From contig QHSL01000008.1 in assembly GCA_003220435.1 (NCBI GenBank), positions 1 to 39,133 on the forward strand: a stretch of 39,133 nt of DNA. Direction: 5' to 3'. The position numbers and the translations under genes were made by a program. Below, in pieces: positions 21,974 through 30,217 of this stretch. The notes under the pieces are model-generated. The model saw only the letters and a list, made by a program, of their open reading frames with translations. It had not been told where the DNA came from and ran no database searches. This DNA is from Candidatus Rokuibacteriota bacterium. Its GTDB lineage: Bacteria > Methylomirabilota > Methylomirabilia > Rokubacteriales > CSP1-6. How positions within the stretch are numbered: position 1 is the first letter of the stretch; the number at the start of each line of letters is the position of its first letter.

Positions 21974-22765
21974 ATGAAGATTACGGCCAACGGGATCTCG
22001 ATGAACTACACGCTGAGCGGTCCGGCCGGAGCGCCGGTCGTCACGCTGAGCCATTCGCTGGCCACCACGCTCGCGATGTGGGAGCCGCAGCTCCCGGCGC
22101 TGACCGCGGGCTGGCGGGTGCTGAGCTACGACACGCGCGGCCACGGTGGGACTGACGCGCCCAGGGGCGCCTACACCCTCGATCAGCTGGCCGACGACGC
22201 GCAGGCGTTGCTTCGCGCGCTCGGAATCCAGCGCACCCACTGGGTCGGGCTCTCGATGGGCGGCATGATCGGCCAGACCCTCGCCCTCAAGGCGCCGGAG
22301 CTCTTCGCGAGCCTCGTCCTGTGCGACACCTCGAGCCGCATTCCGCCCGAGGCCAAGCCCATGTGGGACGAGCGCGTCCACACCGCGGAGACGAAGGGGA
22401 TGGAGCCGCTCGTCGAGGGAACGCTGGCCCGCTGGCTCACGACGCCGTTCCGGGAGCGGGGCGGGGAGGTCGTCGAGCGCGTGCGTGCGATGATCCGGTC
22501 GACGAACCCGGTCGGGTACATCGGCTGCTGCCAGGCGATCTCGGCGCTCAACTTGACCGATCGCATCGGCGCGATCAAGGCGCCGACCCTCGTCATCGTG
22601 GGCGAGGAGGACCAGGGCACACCGGTGGCGGCGTCGCGGGTCATGAACGAGCAGATCAAGGGCTCGCAGCTCGTGATCCTCAAGTCCGCGGCGCACCTCT
22701 CGAATATGGAGCAGCCGGAGGCGTTCACGCAGGCGCTCGTCGGCTTCCTGAAAAGGCTCGGCTGA
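21974..22765 (+). CDS. Alpha/beta-hydrolase, 3-oxoadipate enol-lactonase-like
   Basis: 263 aa, full-length fold. The nucleophile elbow is GLSMGG (Ser94), the acid is Asp213 (GEEDQGTP), and the His is His241 (SAAHLSN). The oxyanion segment SHSLATTLAMW and SYDTRGHGGTDAP are typical of PcaD. PcaD opens 3-oxoadipate enol-lactone in the beta-ketoadipate pathway, but no other pathway gene is nearby, so the substrate is open. GGAGG lies 8 nt before the ATG. The truncated relative at 7130 is a different member of the same superfamily. Confidence 0.75.
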   Translation: MKITANGISMNYTLSGPAGAPVVTLSHSLATTLAMWEPQLPALTAGWRVLSYDTRGHGGTDAPRGAYTLDQLADDAQALLRALGIQRTHWVGLSMGGMIGQTLALKAPELFASLVLCDTSSRIPPEAKPMWDERVHTAETKGMEPLVEGTLARWLTTPFRERGGEVVERVRAMIRSTNPVGYIGCCQAISALNLTDRIGAIKAPTLVIVGEEDQGTPVAASRVMNEQIKGSQLVILKSAAHLSNMEQPEAFTQALVGFLKRLG

Positions 22766-22780
22766 CTGGGACGAGCCCCC

Positions 22781-22809
22781 TTGACAGGCCCGAAGCCCGC
22801 CAGTAGTCT
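22781..22809 (+). promoter_or_regulatory. Predicted promoter of the oxalate oxidoreductase operon
   Basis: A perfect TTGACA at 22781-22786, 17-bp spacer, TAGTCT at 22804-22809. The predicted transcription start lies within the palindrome immediately downstream. Confidence 0.55.
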
Positions 22810-22811
22810 GT

Positions 22812-22824
22812 CTGGTCAGACCAG
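22812..22824. promoter_or_regulatory. FadR/GntR-type operator palindrome
   Basis: CTGGTC-A-GACCAG is a perfect palindrome that matches the TGGT-N-ACCA type site bound by the FadR subfamily of GntR regulators. It overlaps the predicted transcription start, where a bound dimer would block initiation. A GntR/FCD protein is encoded at 30218, at the end of the same gene cluster. Confidence 0.65.
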
Positions 22825-22865
22825 CCGACCACGAGCCCCCCTGGTCACGACGTGAGGAGGAGTGC

Positions 22866-24074
22866 ATGGCAGCCCTGATCTGTGAGGTCGTCTATCGCGG
22901 CATCTTCCAGAAAAACCTCGCCGCGCGCATCACGCGCGGAATCGTCCTCTCGGCGCGCAAGTCGGGGCGATGGGGCATCGCGTTCGGGCGTTACGGGGAC
23001 AGCCCGCAGCGCAACGGGATCCCGGCGAAGGACTTCGCGATCGTCGCCGATACCAAGGAAGAGCTCGAGCAGAACATGGCCCGCTACGAGCCCAAGCACG
23101 TCGACGTCACGATCGCGGTGGACGATACGTTGTCGAAGGGCGTCGAGTCGTGGGCGTGGTACGGGCTCCAGCCCATCAACCGGCTCACGGTGCCCAACGG
23201 CACCTTGCTGATGACCTCGCTCCAGAGCTTCGACAGCCTGTTGAAGGACATCCACAAGAAGGATGCGCCCTACAAGCTGGCCCTCCTGCGTGCGAAGGCA
23301 TCGTTCTCTGGCCTCTGGGTCTACCGAGAGGACCACACCGAGGTGCGCATCCTGGGCGCGCTCGCCAGGATCGCGCCGGCGTTCCTCACGCTCGACGGGG
23401 TGTGCGCGGCCATCCGGGAGATCGAGTGGGGCTCGGACCTCAAGGTCGAGTCGGCGAAGAAGGCCCACGAGCGGCTCGAGACCCGCGAGGTCAGGATGAG
23501 CGAGGGCAACGCGGAGATCCCATACTCGTTCGAGATGCCCAAGTGGTGGGAGATGCGGGAGGGCGTGACGATCCCGGCGATCCCGGTGGGCAAGCCGAAG
23601 GAGTCCGGCAAGGGCTACGTCCCCGAGCGGAACCCGTACTTCAAGAAGTTCACCACGCGCACGATGCGCCCGGTCATCGACTTCGACACCTGCGTGAAGT
23701 GCACGCTCTGCTGGATCCAGTGCCCCGACTCCTGCTTCGACGTCATGCCCGACGGGACGTACGACGCCAACATGGAGGCGTGCTGCGGCTGCGGCGTGTG
23801 CGAGGCGGTGTGCCCGGTGGAGAACTGCATCACCATGGTCAACGAGTCGGTCTTCGACGACAACGCGAGCCAGTGGGAGATGTGGCGGAAGGACAAGGGC
23901 GCCTACAAGACGTGGATGACGTCGAAGATCGGCGACAAGAACGCGACCGTCCGCTCGCACGGCTTCCGCTTCCGCGGCCAGTACGAGAAGGAGCTCGAGA
24001 CGAACCTCGACGCCGGCGGCGTGGAGATCACCGCGTGCATTCCGGGTGAGAACTCGCAGCACAAGACGGTCTAG
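22866..24074 (+). CDS. Oxalate oxidoreductase-like 2-oxoacid:ferredoxin oxidoreductase, fused gamma-delta subunit
   Basis: 402 aa. Residues 1-200 form the gamma domain of the PFOR superfamily. The C-terminal half carries a two-cluster ferredoxin: Cys276, 279, 282, 286 and Cys306, 309, 312, 316 would bind two [4Fe-4S] clusters that pass electrons to ferredoxin. A gamma-delta fusion next to separate alpha and beta genes matches the composition of Moorella oxalate oxidoreductase. GAGGAGG lies a few bases before the ATG. It is the first gene of the operon, behind a strong promoter and operator. Confidence 0.82.
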   Translation: MAALICEVVYRGIFQKNLAARITRGIVLSARKSGRWGIAFGRYGDSPQRNGIPAKDFAIVADTKEELEQNMARYEPKHVDVTIAVDDTLSKGVESWAWYGLQPINRLTVPNGTLLMTSLQSFDSLLKDIHKKDAPYKLALLRAKASFSGLWVYREDHTEVRILGALARIAPAFLTLDGVCAAIREIEWGSDLKVESAKKAHERLETREVRMSEGNAEIPYSFEMPKWWEMREGVTIPAIPVGKPKESGKGYVPERNPYFKKFTTRTMRPVIDFDTCVKCTLCWIQCPDSCFDVMPDGTYDANMEACCGCGVCEAVCPVENCITMVNESVFDDNASQWEMWRKDKGAYKTWMTSKIGDKNATVRSHGFRFRGQYEKELETNLDAGGVEITACIPGENSQHKTV

Positions 24075-24110
24075 CGGTCGTACGTAGACGACACGCGGAG
24101 GACAGCGCAT

Positions 24111-25343
24111 ATGGCGGTAGTGACCCCGGCGGCTCCGACCGCCCACGAAGACGACAAGGAGCTCCTGATCTCCGGCAGCGAAGCCGTCGCCGAGGCGCTG
24201 ACCCTCGCCGACCTGGACGTCGTCACGGCGTATCCGATCCGGCCGTACGACACCGTCATGCAGGCGATCGCCAAGAAGATCTCGGGCGGCCAGCTCGTCG
24301 CCGAGTACATCGTCGCCGAGGGCGAGCACAGCCAGTTCGAGATCGTGAAGCACGCCTCGACGGTGGGGGCGCGCGTCTTCTGCGGCTCCTCCGGCGTGGG
24401 CTGGATGTACGCGATGGAGTGCCTCGTCGTCACGCCGCCGTTGCGGGTGCCGATGGTCGCGCTCGTTGGCAACCGCGCCCTCGACGATCCCGGGGCGTTC
24501 GGTGTCGAGCACAACGACGCGCTCGTCGTCCGGGACGTCGGTTGGCTCCTCTGCTGGATCGACACGTCGCAGGAGGCGCTCGACACCACGCTGATCGCCT
24601 ACCGGGTCGCCGAGGACCGGCGCGTCTTCCTGCCGCTCGCGATCTCCGCGGACGGGGCGTTCCTCACCCACTCCCAGGCGCTCACGATGGTGCCGCCCAA
24701 GTCGAAGGTGGATCAGTTCCTGCCGCGCTACAACCGCGGTGACCTCCTGTTGCATCCCGACAACCCGATCACCGTCGCGCCGCAGGCGAACGAGGACTGG
24801 GTCATCGAGATTCGCCGCCAGAACAACGAGGCGATGGCCCGCGCCGTCGGCGTCATCGAGGAAGCCTACGCCGACTTCCGGCGCGTCTTCGGGCGCGGCC
24901 CGGAGAACCCGTGGTTCGAGGAGTACATGACCGACGACGCCGAGGTGATCCTGGTCGGCATGGGGACCATCTCGCTACCGATCAAGGTCGCCATCCGGGA
25001 GATGCGCGCCAAGGGCCGCAAGGTCGGCCTGGTCCGGTTGCGCTGGTTCCGGCCCTTCCCGACCGAGAAGCTCGTCGCCGCGCTGTCGAAGGCGTCGGCC
25101 CTGGGCATCATCGACCGGGATTATTCATTCGGTTCCCCGTTCGGCTCGGGCGTGGTGGCCAACGAGATTCGCGCAGCCCTGTACAATGCGGATCGACGGC
25201 CGCCGCTGATGTCCTTCATCTGCGGGCTGGGCGGCCGCGAGGTGACGCTCGAGGACGTCTACAAGGCGACGGAGCTCTGCTACGCGGCCGCGAAGGCCGG
25301 AAAGTCCGACCCGAAGACCCACTGGCTGGGCGTGCGGGAATAG
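24111..25343 (+). CDS. Oxalate oxidoreductase-like 2-oxoacid:ferredoxin oxidoreductase, alpha subunit
   Basis: 410 aa. It has the PFOR domain I pyrimidine-binding core and domain II (VILVGMGTISLPIKVAIREM; LVRLRWFRPFPTEKL). The usual YPITPSS substrate motif is replaced by YPIRPYD (Arg44). A second Arg122 lies in LVGNRALDDPGAF, 78 residues later. In Moorella oxalate oxidoreductase, as I recall it, Arg31 and Arg109 of alpha bind the oxalate carboxylates; their spacing is also 78. This points to oxalate rather than pyruvate as substrate. A different small dianion remains possible. Confidence 0.8.
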   Translation: MAVVTPAAPTAHEDDKELLISGSEAVAEALTLADLDVVTAYPIRPYDTVMQAIAKKISGGQLVAEYIVAEGEHSQFEIVKHASTVGARVFCGSSGVGWMYAMECLVVTPPLRVPMVALVGNRALDDPGAFGVEHNDALVVRDVGWLLCWIDTSQEALDTTLIAYRVAEDRRVFLPLAISADGAFLTHSQALTMVPPKSKVDQFLPRYNRGDLLLHPDNPITVAPQANEDWVIEIRRQNNEAMARAVGVIEEAYADFRRVFGRGPENPWFEEYMTDDAEVILVGMGTISLPIKVAIREMRAKGRKVGLVRLRWFRPFPTEKLVAALSKASALGIIDRDYSFGSPFGSGVVANEIRAALYNADRRPPLMSFICGLGGREVTLEDVYKATELCYAAAKAGKSDPKTHWLGVRE

Positions 25344-25354
25344 GAGAGCGATCA

Positions 25355-26389
25355 ATGGCCGAGACGACGACGTTCAGCAACGCCACGCAGATCCTCGAGC
25401 CCTTCCGCGGCGTGAAGCGGGTCACGATCGAGGAATACTTCACGTCCGGGCACCGGACGTGTCAGGGATGCGAGTCCGCGCTGGTCATGAAGCTCATGGT
25501 GAAGGCCTCCGGCCCGCGCACGATCGTGCTCGGCTCGACCGGCTGCATGTACGTCGCCAACACGACGTACTACACAACGCCCTGGGTGGTGCCGTGGATG
25601 CACACCCAGCTGGGATCCTCCGGATCCGCTGCGCTCGGTACGGCGGCTGGGCTGAAGGCGCTCATGCGGAAGGGCAAGATGAAGACGGAGCCGATCAACG
25701 TCATCGCCTTCTGCGGCGACGGGGGCGGCGCCGACATGGGGCTCGGTGCGATCTCAGCCACACTGACCCACAAGGAGTACAACTCGCTGATCCTCCTCTA
25801 CGACAACGAGTCGTACGCCAACACCGACATCCAGCTCTCCGGGATGACGCCCTACGGCGCCAACACGACCTTCAGCCCTCCCGGCAAGGCCAAGCGCCTC
25901 ATCCACACCCGCTGGAAGAAGAACATGGCTGGCTTGATGGCGGCGGGTCACCCGGAGTGCCGCTACGTCGCGACCGTCTGCGCCTCGTACGCGGTGGAGA
26001 TGATGAACAAGGTGCGCCGGGCGCTGACGATCGGCGGGCCGACGTTCATCCACTCGCTCGATCCGTGCCCCAAGGGGTGGGACTACGACCCGATGCTCTC
26101 CCACGAGCTGGGGGAGCTCGCGATCGAGACCGGCATCTTCCCCCTCTACGAGGTGGAGGATGGGCAGGTGAAGTACTACGGCAAGACCAAGGCCCTCGTG
26201 GAAGGCCGGCCGCGCAAGCCGGTGCGCGAGTACCTCCTGAAGCAGGGGCGGTTCGCCCACTTCATCGAGGAGGATCTGGAGCACTTCCAGGCCAAGGTGG
26301 ACGAGATGTGGGAGAAGTGGGAGATTCCGGCGGTGGTGCCGTTCCGGCGCCTCGACGCCACCAAAGCGGCGCTTTCGGCGAAGTCGTAA
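25355..26389 (+). CDS. Oxalate oxidoreductase-like 2-oxoacid:ferredoxin oxidoreductase, beta subunit (TPP-binding)
   Basis: 344 aa. The proximal [4Fe-4S] ligands are Cys36, Cys39 (GHRTCQGC), Cys64 (STGCMY) and Cys238 (LDPCPKGW). The TPP/Mg motif is GDGGGADMG at 121-129, ending at Asn151 in YDNESYANT. Together with alpha it cleaves the C-C bond of a 2-oxoacid or oxalate, giving CO2 and two low-potential electrons. The ATG at 25355 was chosen because GGAGAG lies about 8 nt upstream and the sequence starts where the family does. It is followed by a strong terminator. Confidence 0.85.
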   Translation: MAETTTFSNATQILEPFRGVKRVTIEEYFTSGHRTCQGCESALVMKLMVKASGPRTIVLGSTGCMYVANTTYYTTPWVVPWMHTQLGSSGSAALGTAAGLKALMRKGKMKTEPINVIAFCGDGGGADMGLGAISATLTHKEYNSLILLYDNESYANTDIQLSGMTPYGANTTFSPPGKAKRLIHTRWKKNMAGLMAAGHPECRYVATVCASYAVEMMNKVRRALTIGGPTFIHSLDPCPKGWDYDPMLSHELGELAIETGIFPLYEVEDGQVKYYGKTKALVEGRPRKPVREYLLKQGRFAHFIEEDLEHFQAKVDEMWEKWEIPAVVPFRRLDATKAALSAKS

Positions 26390-26436
26390 GGGCGCCGACC
26401 TCGTCGAGCGCGCGCGCCGTGCGCCGTCGCAAGTGG

Positions 26437-26469
26437 GGCCGGGCTCCCGGGCACGGGGGCCCGGCCTTT
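26437..26469 (+). terminator. Intrinsic terminator after the oxidoreductase genes
   Basis: A 13-bp GC-rich stem with one G-U pair (26437-26449 with 26454-26466), loop GGCA, followed by TTTC. The stem is very strong and the T-tract is short, so partial read-through into the transporter genes is possible. Confidence 0.65.
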
Positions 26470-26486
26470 CGCATCTGACGCAATGG

Positions 26487-26508
26487 GACCGAGGCGTAAC
26501 CTCGGGTC
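26487..26508 (+). other. Leader hairpin before tctC
   Basis: CCGAGG (26489-26494) pairs with CCTCGG (26500-26505) across a 5-nt loop, with extension through GA/TC and one bulged base. It ends just before the AAAGGAG ribosome-binding site of tctC and could protect the 5' end or modulate translation. Confidence 0.35.
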
Positions 26509-26521
26509 AAAGGAGCGAGCG

Positions 26522-27514
26522 ATGAAGCTCGGCGCTGTCCTCCTGTTCGCCCTCGCGTTGCTGACAGTCATTCCCGGCTCCTCGATCGCATGGGAGCCGA
26601 GCAAGCCCATCGAGTTCGTGGTGCCGGCCGGGACCGGCGGCGGCGCCGACCAGATGGCGCGGTTGATCGCCGGTCTCGCCGACAAGCACAAGCTCTCGCC
26701 CCGGCCGCTCATCGTCGTCAACAAGTCGGGTGGCGCGGGCGCCGAGGGGTTCCTCGACGTCAAGGGCAAGAAGGGCGAAGCGCACACCATCATCATCACG
26801 CTCTCGAATCTCTTCACGACGCCGCTGCACAACAACCTCCCGTTCAACTGGCGCGACTACACCCCGATCGCTCGACTGGCGCTCGACGAGTTCATCCTGT
26901 GGGTGAACTCGGAGACACCCTACAAGACCGCCAAGGAATACCTCGCAGCGGTCAAGGATAAGCAGTGCAAGGAGCGTCAGGGCGGCCAGTGTCTGATGGG
27001 GGGCACCGGCTCGGCGCAGGAAGACCAGATCCTCACGATCCAGCTCGAGCAGGCCATCGCGGGCGCGAAGTTCACCTACGTGCCCTTCAAGGGCGGCGGC
27101 GAGGTGTGCGTGAATCTGGTCGGCAAGCACGTCGACTCGACGGTGAACAATCCGATCGAATGCGCGAGCCATTGGAAGGCCGGGCGGGTTCGCCCGCTCG
27201 CGGTGTTCGACACCGCGCGGCTCACGGTCGCCGAGTGGAAGGACATTCCCACCGTCAAGGAGGCGCTCGGCGTCGACGTGAGCTACCTGATGCTCCGCGG
27301 CATCTTCGGTGCGCCCGGCATGCCCAAGGAGGCGGTGGACTGGTATGTCGCCTTCCTGAGGAAGGTCGGCGAGACCCCGGAGTGGAAGAAATACATGGAC
27401 GACGGCGCGTTGAAGCCCGCCTTTGCCGCCGGCGCCGAGTACGTGAAGTGGGTCGAAGAGAACGAGCGACTCCACAAAGACCTCATGGGCAAGGGAGGAT
27501 TGCTGAAGAAGTAG
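26522..27514 (+). CDS. tctC: TTT transporter periplasmic substrate-binding protein (TctC/Bug family)
   Basis: 330 aa. Signal peptide MKLGAVLLFALALLTVIPGSSIA with probable cleavage before WEPS. The mature protein starts PIEFVVPAGTGGGADQMAR, the Bug-family ligand-binding loop, and contains VVNKSGGAGAEGF and VPFKGGGEV, the other conserved carboxylate-binding segments. These proteins capture carboxylates for TctAB. It is followed by tctB and tctA. Its place right after the oxidoreductase genes suggests oxalate or a related dicarboxylate as ligand; that is inference. AAAGGAG precedes the ATG. Confidence 0.87.
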   Translation: MKLGAVLLFALALLTVIPGSSIAWEPSKPIEFVVPAGTGGGADQMARLIAGLADKHKLSPRPLIVVNKSGGAGAEGFLDVKGKKGEAHTIIITLSNLFTTPLHNNLPFNWRDYTPIARLALDEFILWVNSETPYKTAKEYLAAVKDKQCKERQGGQCLMGGTGSAQEDQILTIQLEQAIAGAKFTYVPFKGGGEVCVNLVGKHVDSTVNNPIECASHWKAGRVRPLAVFDTARLTVAEWKDIPTVKEALGVDVSYLMLRGIFGAPGMPKEAVDWYVAFLRKVGETPEWKKYMDDGALKPAFAAGAEYVKWVEENERLHKDLMGKGGLLKK

Positions 27515-27527
27515 CAGTCCCTCACCC

Positions 27528-27989
27528 ATGCGTCTCGCCGATCTCCTCACCGCGTCGTTTCTGGCCCTCCTCGGCGGGCTCGTCGTTTTCGACGCCGTTC
27601 GGCTCGGCATCGGCTGGGGGACCGACGGCCCCCAGAGCGGATTTTTCCCGTTCTGGCTCGGCGCGCTCATGATCGTCGCCTGCGCGGCGGTCTTGTTTCA
27701 GGCGGCGCGCCGCTCCGACGGAACGTCGTTCGTGACGCGGCAGCAGCTCGGCCCCGTCTTGAAGGTGCTGTGGCCGGCGATCGCGCTCGTCGCGCTGACG
27801 CACTGGCTCGGGCTCTACGTCGCCGCGGCGCTCTACACCGGTTTCTACATGCGGTGGATCGGACGCCACGCGTGGCTCACCGTGCTCGGCGTCGCCATTC
27901 TGTTCCCGCTGGTCACGTTCCTGGTCTTCGAGAAATGGTTCCTGGTCCCGATGCCCAAGGGTCCGCTCGAAGCCTGGCTGGGCTACTGA
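27528..27989 (+). CDS. tctB: TTT transporter small membrane subunit TctB
   Basis: 153 aa with four predicted transmembrane helices and the TctB motif GPQSGFFPFWLGALMI after helix 1. It starts 13 bp after tctC and ends 2 bp before tctA. It forms the membrane complex with TctA. Confidence 0.83.
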   Translation: MRLADLLTASFLALLGGLVVFDAVRLGIGWGTDGPQSGFFPFWLGALMIVACAAVLFQAARRSDGTSFVTRQQLGPVLKVLWPAIALVALTHWLGLYVAAALYTGFYMRWIGRHAWLTVLGVAILFPLVTFLVFEKWFLVPMPKGPLEAWLGY

Positions 27990-27991
27990 CG

Positions 27992-29512
27992 ATGGGCATC
28001 GAGAACCTCCTCCTCGGGTTCCACGTCGCGATCACACCCTACAACCTGTTCGTCGCCGTCGTCGGCATCACGCTGGGGACCGTCATCGGCGTGCTGCCCG
28101 GGCTCGGCGGTGCCAATGGCGTCGCGATCCTCCTGCCGCTCACGTTCACGATGCCGCCGACCTCCGCGATAATCTTGTTAACGTCGCTCTACTGGGGCGC
28201 GCTCTTCGGCGGAGCCATCACGTCGGTGCTGTTCAACATCCCGGGCGAGCCGTGGTCGGTCGCGACGACCTTCGACGGATATCCGCTGGCCCGGCAGGGC
28301 CAGGGCGGCCAGGCGCTCACGGCAGCCTTCACCTCGTCGTTTGTCGGCGCGCTGTTCTCGATCGTCCTCATCACCTTCTTCGCGCCGCTCCTCGCCGAGG
28401 TCGCCCTGAAGTTCGGACCGCCCGAGTTCTTCGCGATCCAGCTCCTGACCTTCTCCAGCTTCGTGGGGCTCGGTGGTGGCAACCCGCTCAAGTCGCTGGT
28501 GACGATCCTGCTCGGCTTCATTCTCGCCGCAGTGGGCCTCGACATCGTGACCGGCCAACTCCGGATGACGTTCGGCTTCGTAGACCTCATGAAGGGCTTC
28601 GACTTCATCATCGCCGTCATCGGCCTCTTCGGGATCGGCGAGATCCTCCTGTCGGTGGAAGAAGGGCTCTCATTCCGCAGCATCCCGACGGGGATGAACC
28701 TCCGGGTCGTCCTCGACACCTGGAAGGTGCTCCCGCGCTACCTGCGCACCTTCGTCCGCGGGGCGTTCATCGGCTTCTGGATGGGCTTCAAGCCGGGCGG
28801 GGCGACGCCGGCGTCGTTCATGAGCTACGCGTTCGCCAAGCGGTTCTCGAAAAATCCGGAGCGCTTCGGCAAGGGTGAGCTCGAGGGGGTCGTCGCGCCC
28901 GAGACGGCGGCGCACGCCGCCGGCGTGGCGGCGATCCTGCCCATGATCACGCTGGGAATCCCGGGCTCACCGACGGCCGCGGTGATGCTGGGCGGTCTCA
29001 TCATCTGGGGGCTGCAGCCCGGGCCGCTCCTGTTCCAAGAGAAGCCCGAGTTCGTCTGGGGGCTCATCGCCAGCATGTACACCGGCAACATCATCGGCGT
29101 GCTGATGGTCCTCGCCTTCGTGCCGCTCTTCGCGGCAATCCTCCGGATACCATTCGCGATCCTGACGCCGGTCATCGTCGTGATCTGCGCCGTCGGCTCC
29201 TACGCGGTGCACAGCAGTATGATCGACGTCTGGTACATGTTGATCTTCGGCGTCGTCGGCTACGTGTTCAAGAAGCTCGACTATCCGCTCGCCCCGCTGG
29301 TGCTGGCGCTCGTCCTCGGGGACCTCGCCGAGAACGCGCTCCGGCAGAGCCTGATCATGTCCCAGGGGTCGCTGGCGATCTTCGTGACGCGCCCGATCGC
29401 CGGTGTGATCACGGCCGTCGCGATCTTCTTCTTCGCGCTCCCGGTGCTGACGCCGTGGTGGCGCCGCATCCAGGGCACGGCGGCGCCGTCCGGGTCGCCG
29501 CGAGCGACCTGA
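27992..29512 (+). CDS. tctA: TTT transporter large membrane subunit TctA
   Basis: 506 aa, 10-12 transmembrane helices. The signature GVLPGLGGANGVAILLP near residue 30 and its pseudo-repeat (ITLGIPGSPTAAVML) in the second half are typical of TctA. It carries the substrate across the membrane using the ion gradient. The ATG was chosen directly after the tctB stop. Its TGA overlaps the ATG of the next gene (TGATG at 29510-29514). Confidence 0.9.
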   Translation: MGIENLLLGFHVAITPYNLFVAVVGITLGTVIGVLPGLGGANGVAILLPLTFTMPPTSAIILLTSLYWGALFGGAITSVLFNIPGEPWSVATTFDGYPLARQGQGGQALTAAFTSSFVGALFSIVLITFFAPLLAEVALKFGPPEFFAIQLLTFSSFVGLGGGNPLKSLVTILLGFILAAVGLDIVTGQLRMTFGFVDLMKGFDFIIAVIGLFGIGEILLSVEEGLSFRSIPTGMNLRVVLDTWKVLPRYLRTFVRGAFIGFWMGFKPGGATPASFMSYAFAKRFSKNPERFGKGELEGVVAPETAAHAAGVAAILPMITLGIPGSPTAAVMLGGLIIWGLQPGPLLFQEKPEFVWGLIASMYTGNIIGVLMVLAFVPLFAAILRIPFAILTPVIVVICAVGSYAVHSSMIDVWYMLIFGVVGYVFKKLDYPLAPLVLALVLGDLAENALRQSLIMSQGSLAIFVTRPIAGVITAVAIFFFALPVLTPWWRRIQGTAAPSGSPRAT

Positions 29513-30210
29513 TGGCGCTCCTCGCCGACGCGGAATTCTGGATCCGCCTGCTCGGCATCAGCGTGCTGAATTTGCTCCTCTCCGGGGACAACGCCCTGGT
29601 CATCGCGCTGGCCGTCCGCACCCTGCCCAGACGGAAGCGGATGCTCGGCCAGGTGTGGGGAGCGGTGGGGGCGGTCGCGCTGCGGCTGATCTTCGTCGCG
29701 ATCATCAGCGTCCTCCTGAGAGTCCCGTTCCTCCAGTTCGTCGGAGGACTGCTTCTCGTGTGGATCGCGGTCAAGCTCGTGCGGCCGGAGACGGGCGGCG
29801 AGAGCGACGTTCGGCACGGCGCCTCGCTGTGGGAGGCGGTCTGGATCATCCTCGTGGCCGACGTCACCATGAGCCTCGACAACGTGCTGGCGATCGCGGC
29901 GGCGGCGCACGGCGATCTTCTGCTCGTCATGTTCGGGCTCGGCCTCTCGCTTCCGATCGTCGTGTGGGGCGCCGGAATCCTGGCGCGACTGATGAACCGC
30001 TACACGTGGATCGTCTGGCTCGGCGGTGGGCTTCTCGGGTACGTCGCGGGCGAGATGATGATGGAGGATCCGGTCATCCAGCGATGGCTCGGGGACGCGG
30101 CGGCGCTGCTTCACCACCTCGCGCCGATCACGATCGCCCTCGTGATTACCGCGATCGGCTGGTGGCTCGGTCGTGGGCATCGCCACGCTCCCGTCCCGGA
30201 GCAGCTCTGA
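29512..30210 (+). CDS. TerC-family integral membrane protein (YjbE/YkoY-like)
   Basis: 232 aa, about seven transmembrane helices. The two TerC motifs with buried acids are LSGDNALVIALAVR (Asp26) and MSLDNVLAIAAAAHGD (Asp123). Members such as YjbE/YkoY export manganese; others have tellurite-related names. It is translationally coupled to tctA and ends 7 bp before the regulator gene. Why a metal exporter sits in a carboxylate-use operon is unclear; relief from metals carried in with chelating acids is one possibility. No yybP-ykoY riboswitch is present, as the gene has no leader of its own. Confidence 0.78.
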   Translation: MALLADAEFWIRLLGISVLNLLLSGDNALVIALAVRTLPRRKRMLGQVWGAVGAVALRLIFVAIISVLLRVPFLQFVGGLLLVWIAVKLVRPETGGESDVRHGASLWEAVWIILVADVTMSLDNVLAIAAAAHGDLLLVMFGLGLSLPIVVWGAGILARLMNRYTWIVWLGGGLLGYVAGEMMMEDPVIQRWLGDAAALLHHLAPITIALVITAIGWWLGRGHRHAPVPEQL

Positions 30211-30217
30211 GAGCAGC

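Noticed and set aside
22845-24755. Long open frame on the minus strand (636 codons)
   Set aside because: It is antisense to the oxidoreductase gamma-delta and alpha genes; low-complexity Arg/Asp/His-rich translation with no recognisable domain. GC3 bias creates such frames.
24111-26389. Annotation as ordinary pyruvate:ferredoxin oxidoreductase
   Set aside because: The substrate motif YPITP is changed to YPIRP and a second Arg sits at the spacing expected for oxalate oxidoreductase. Pyruvate is not excluded but is less well supported.
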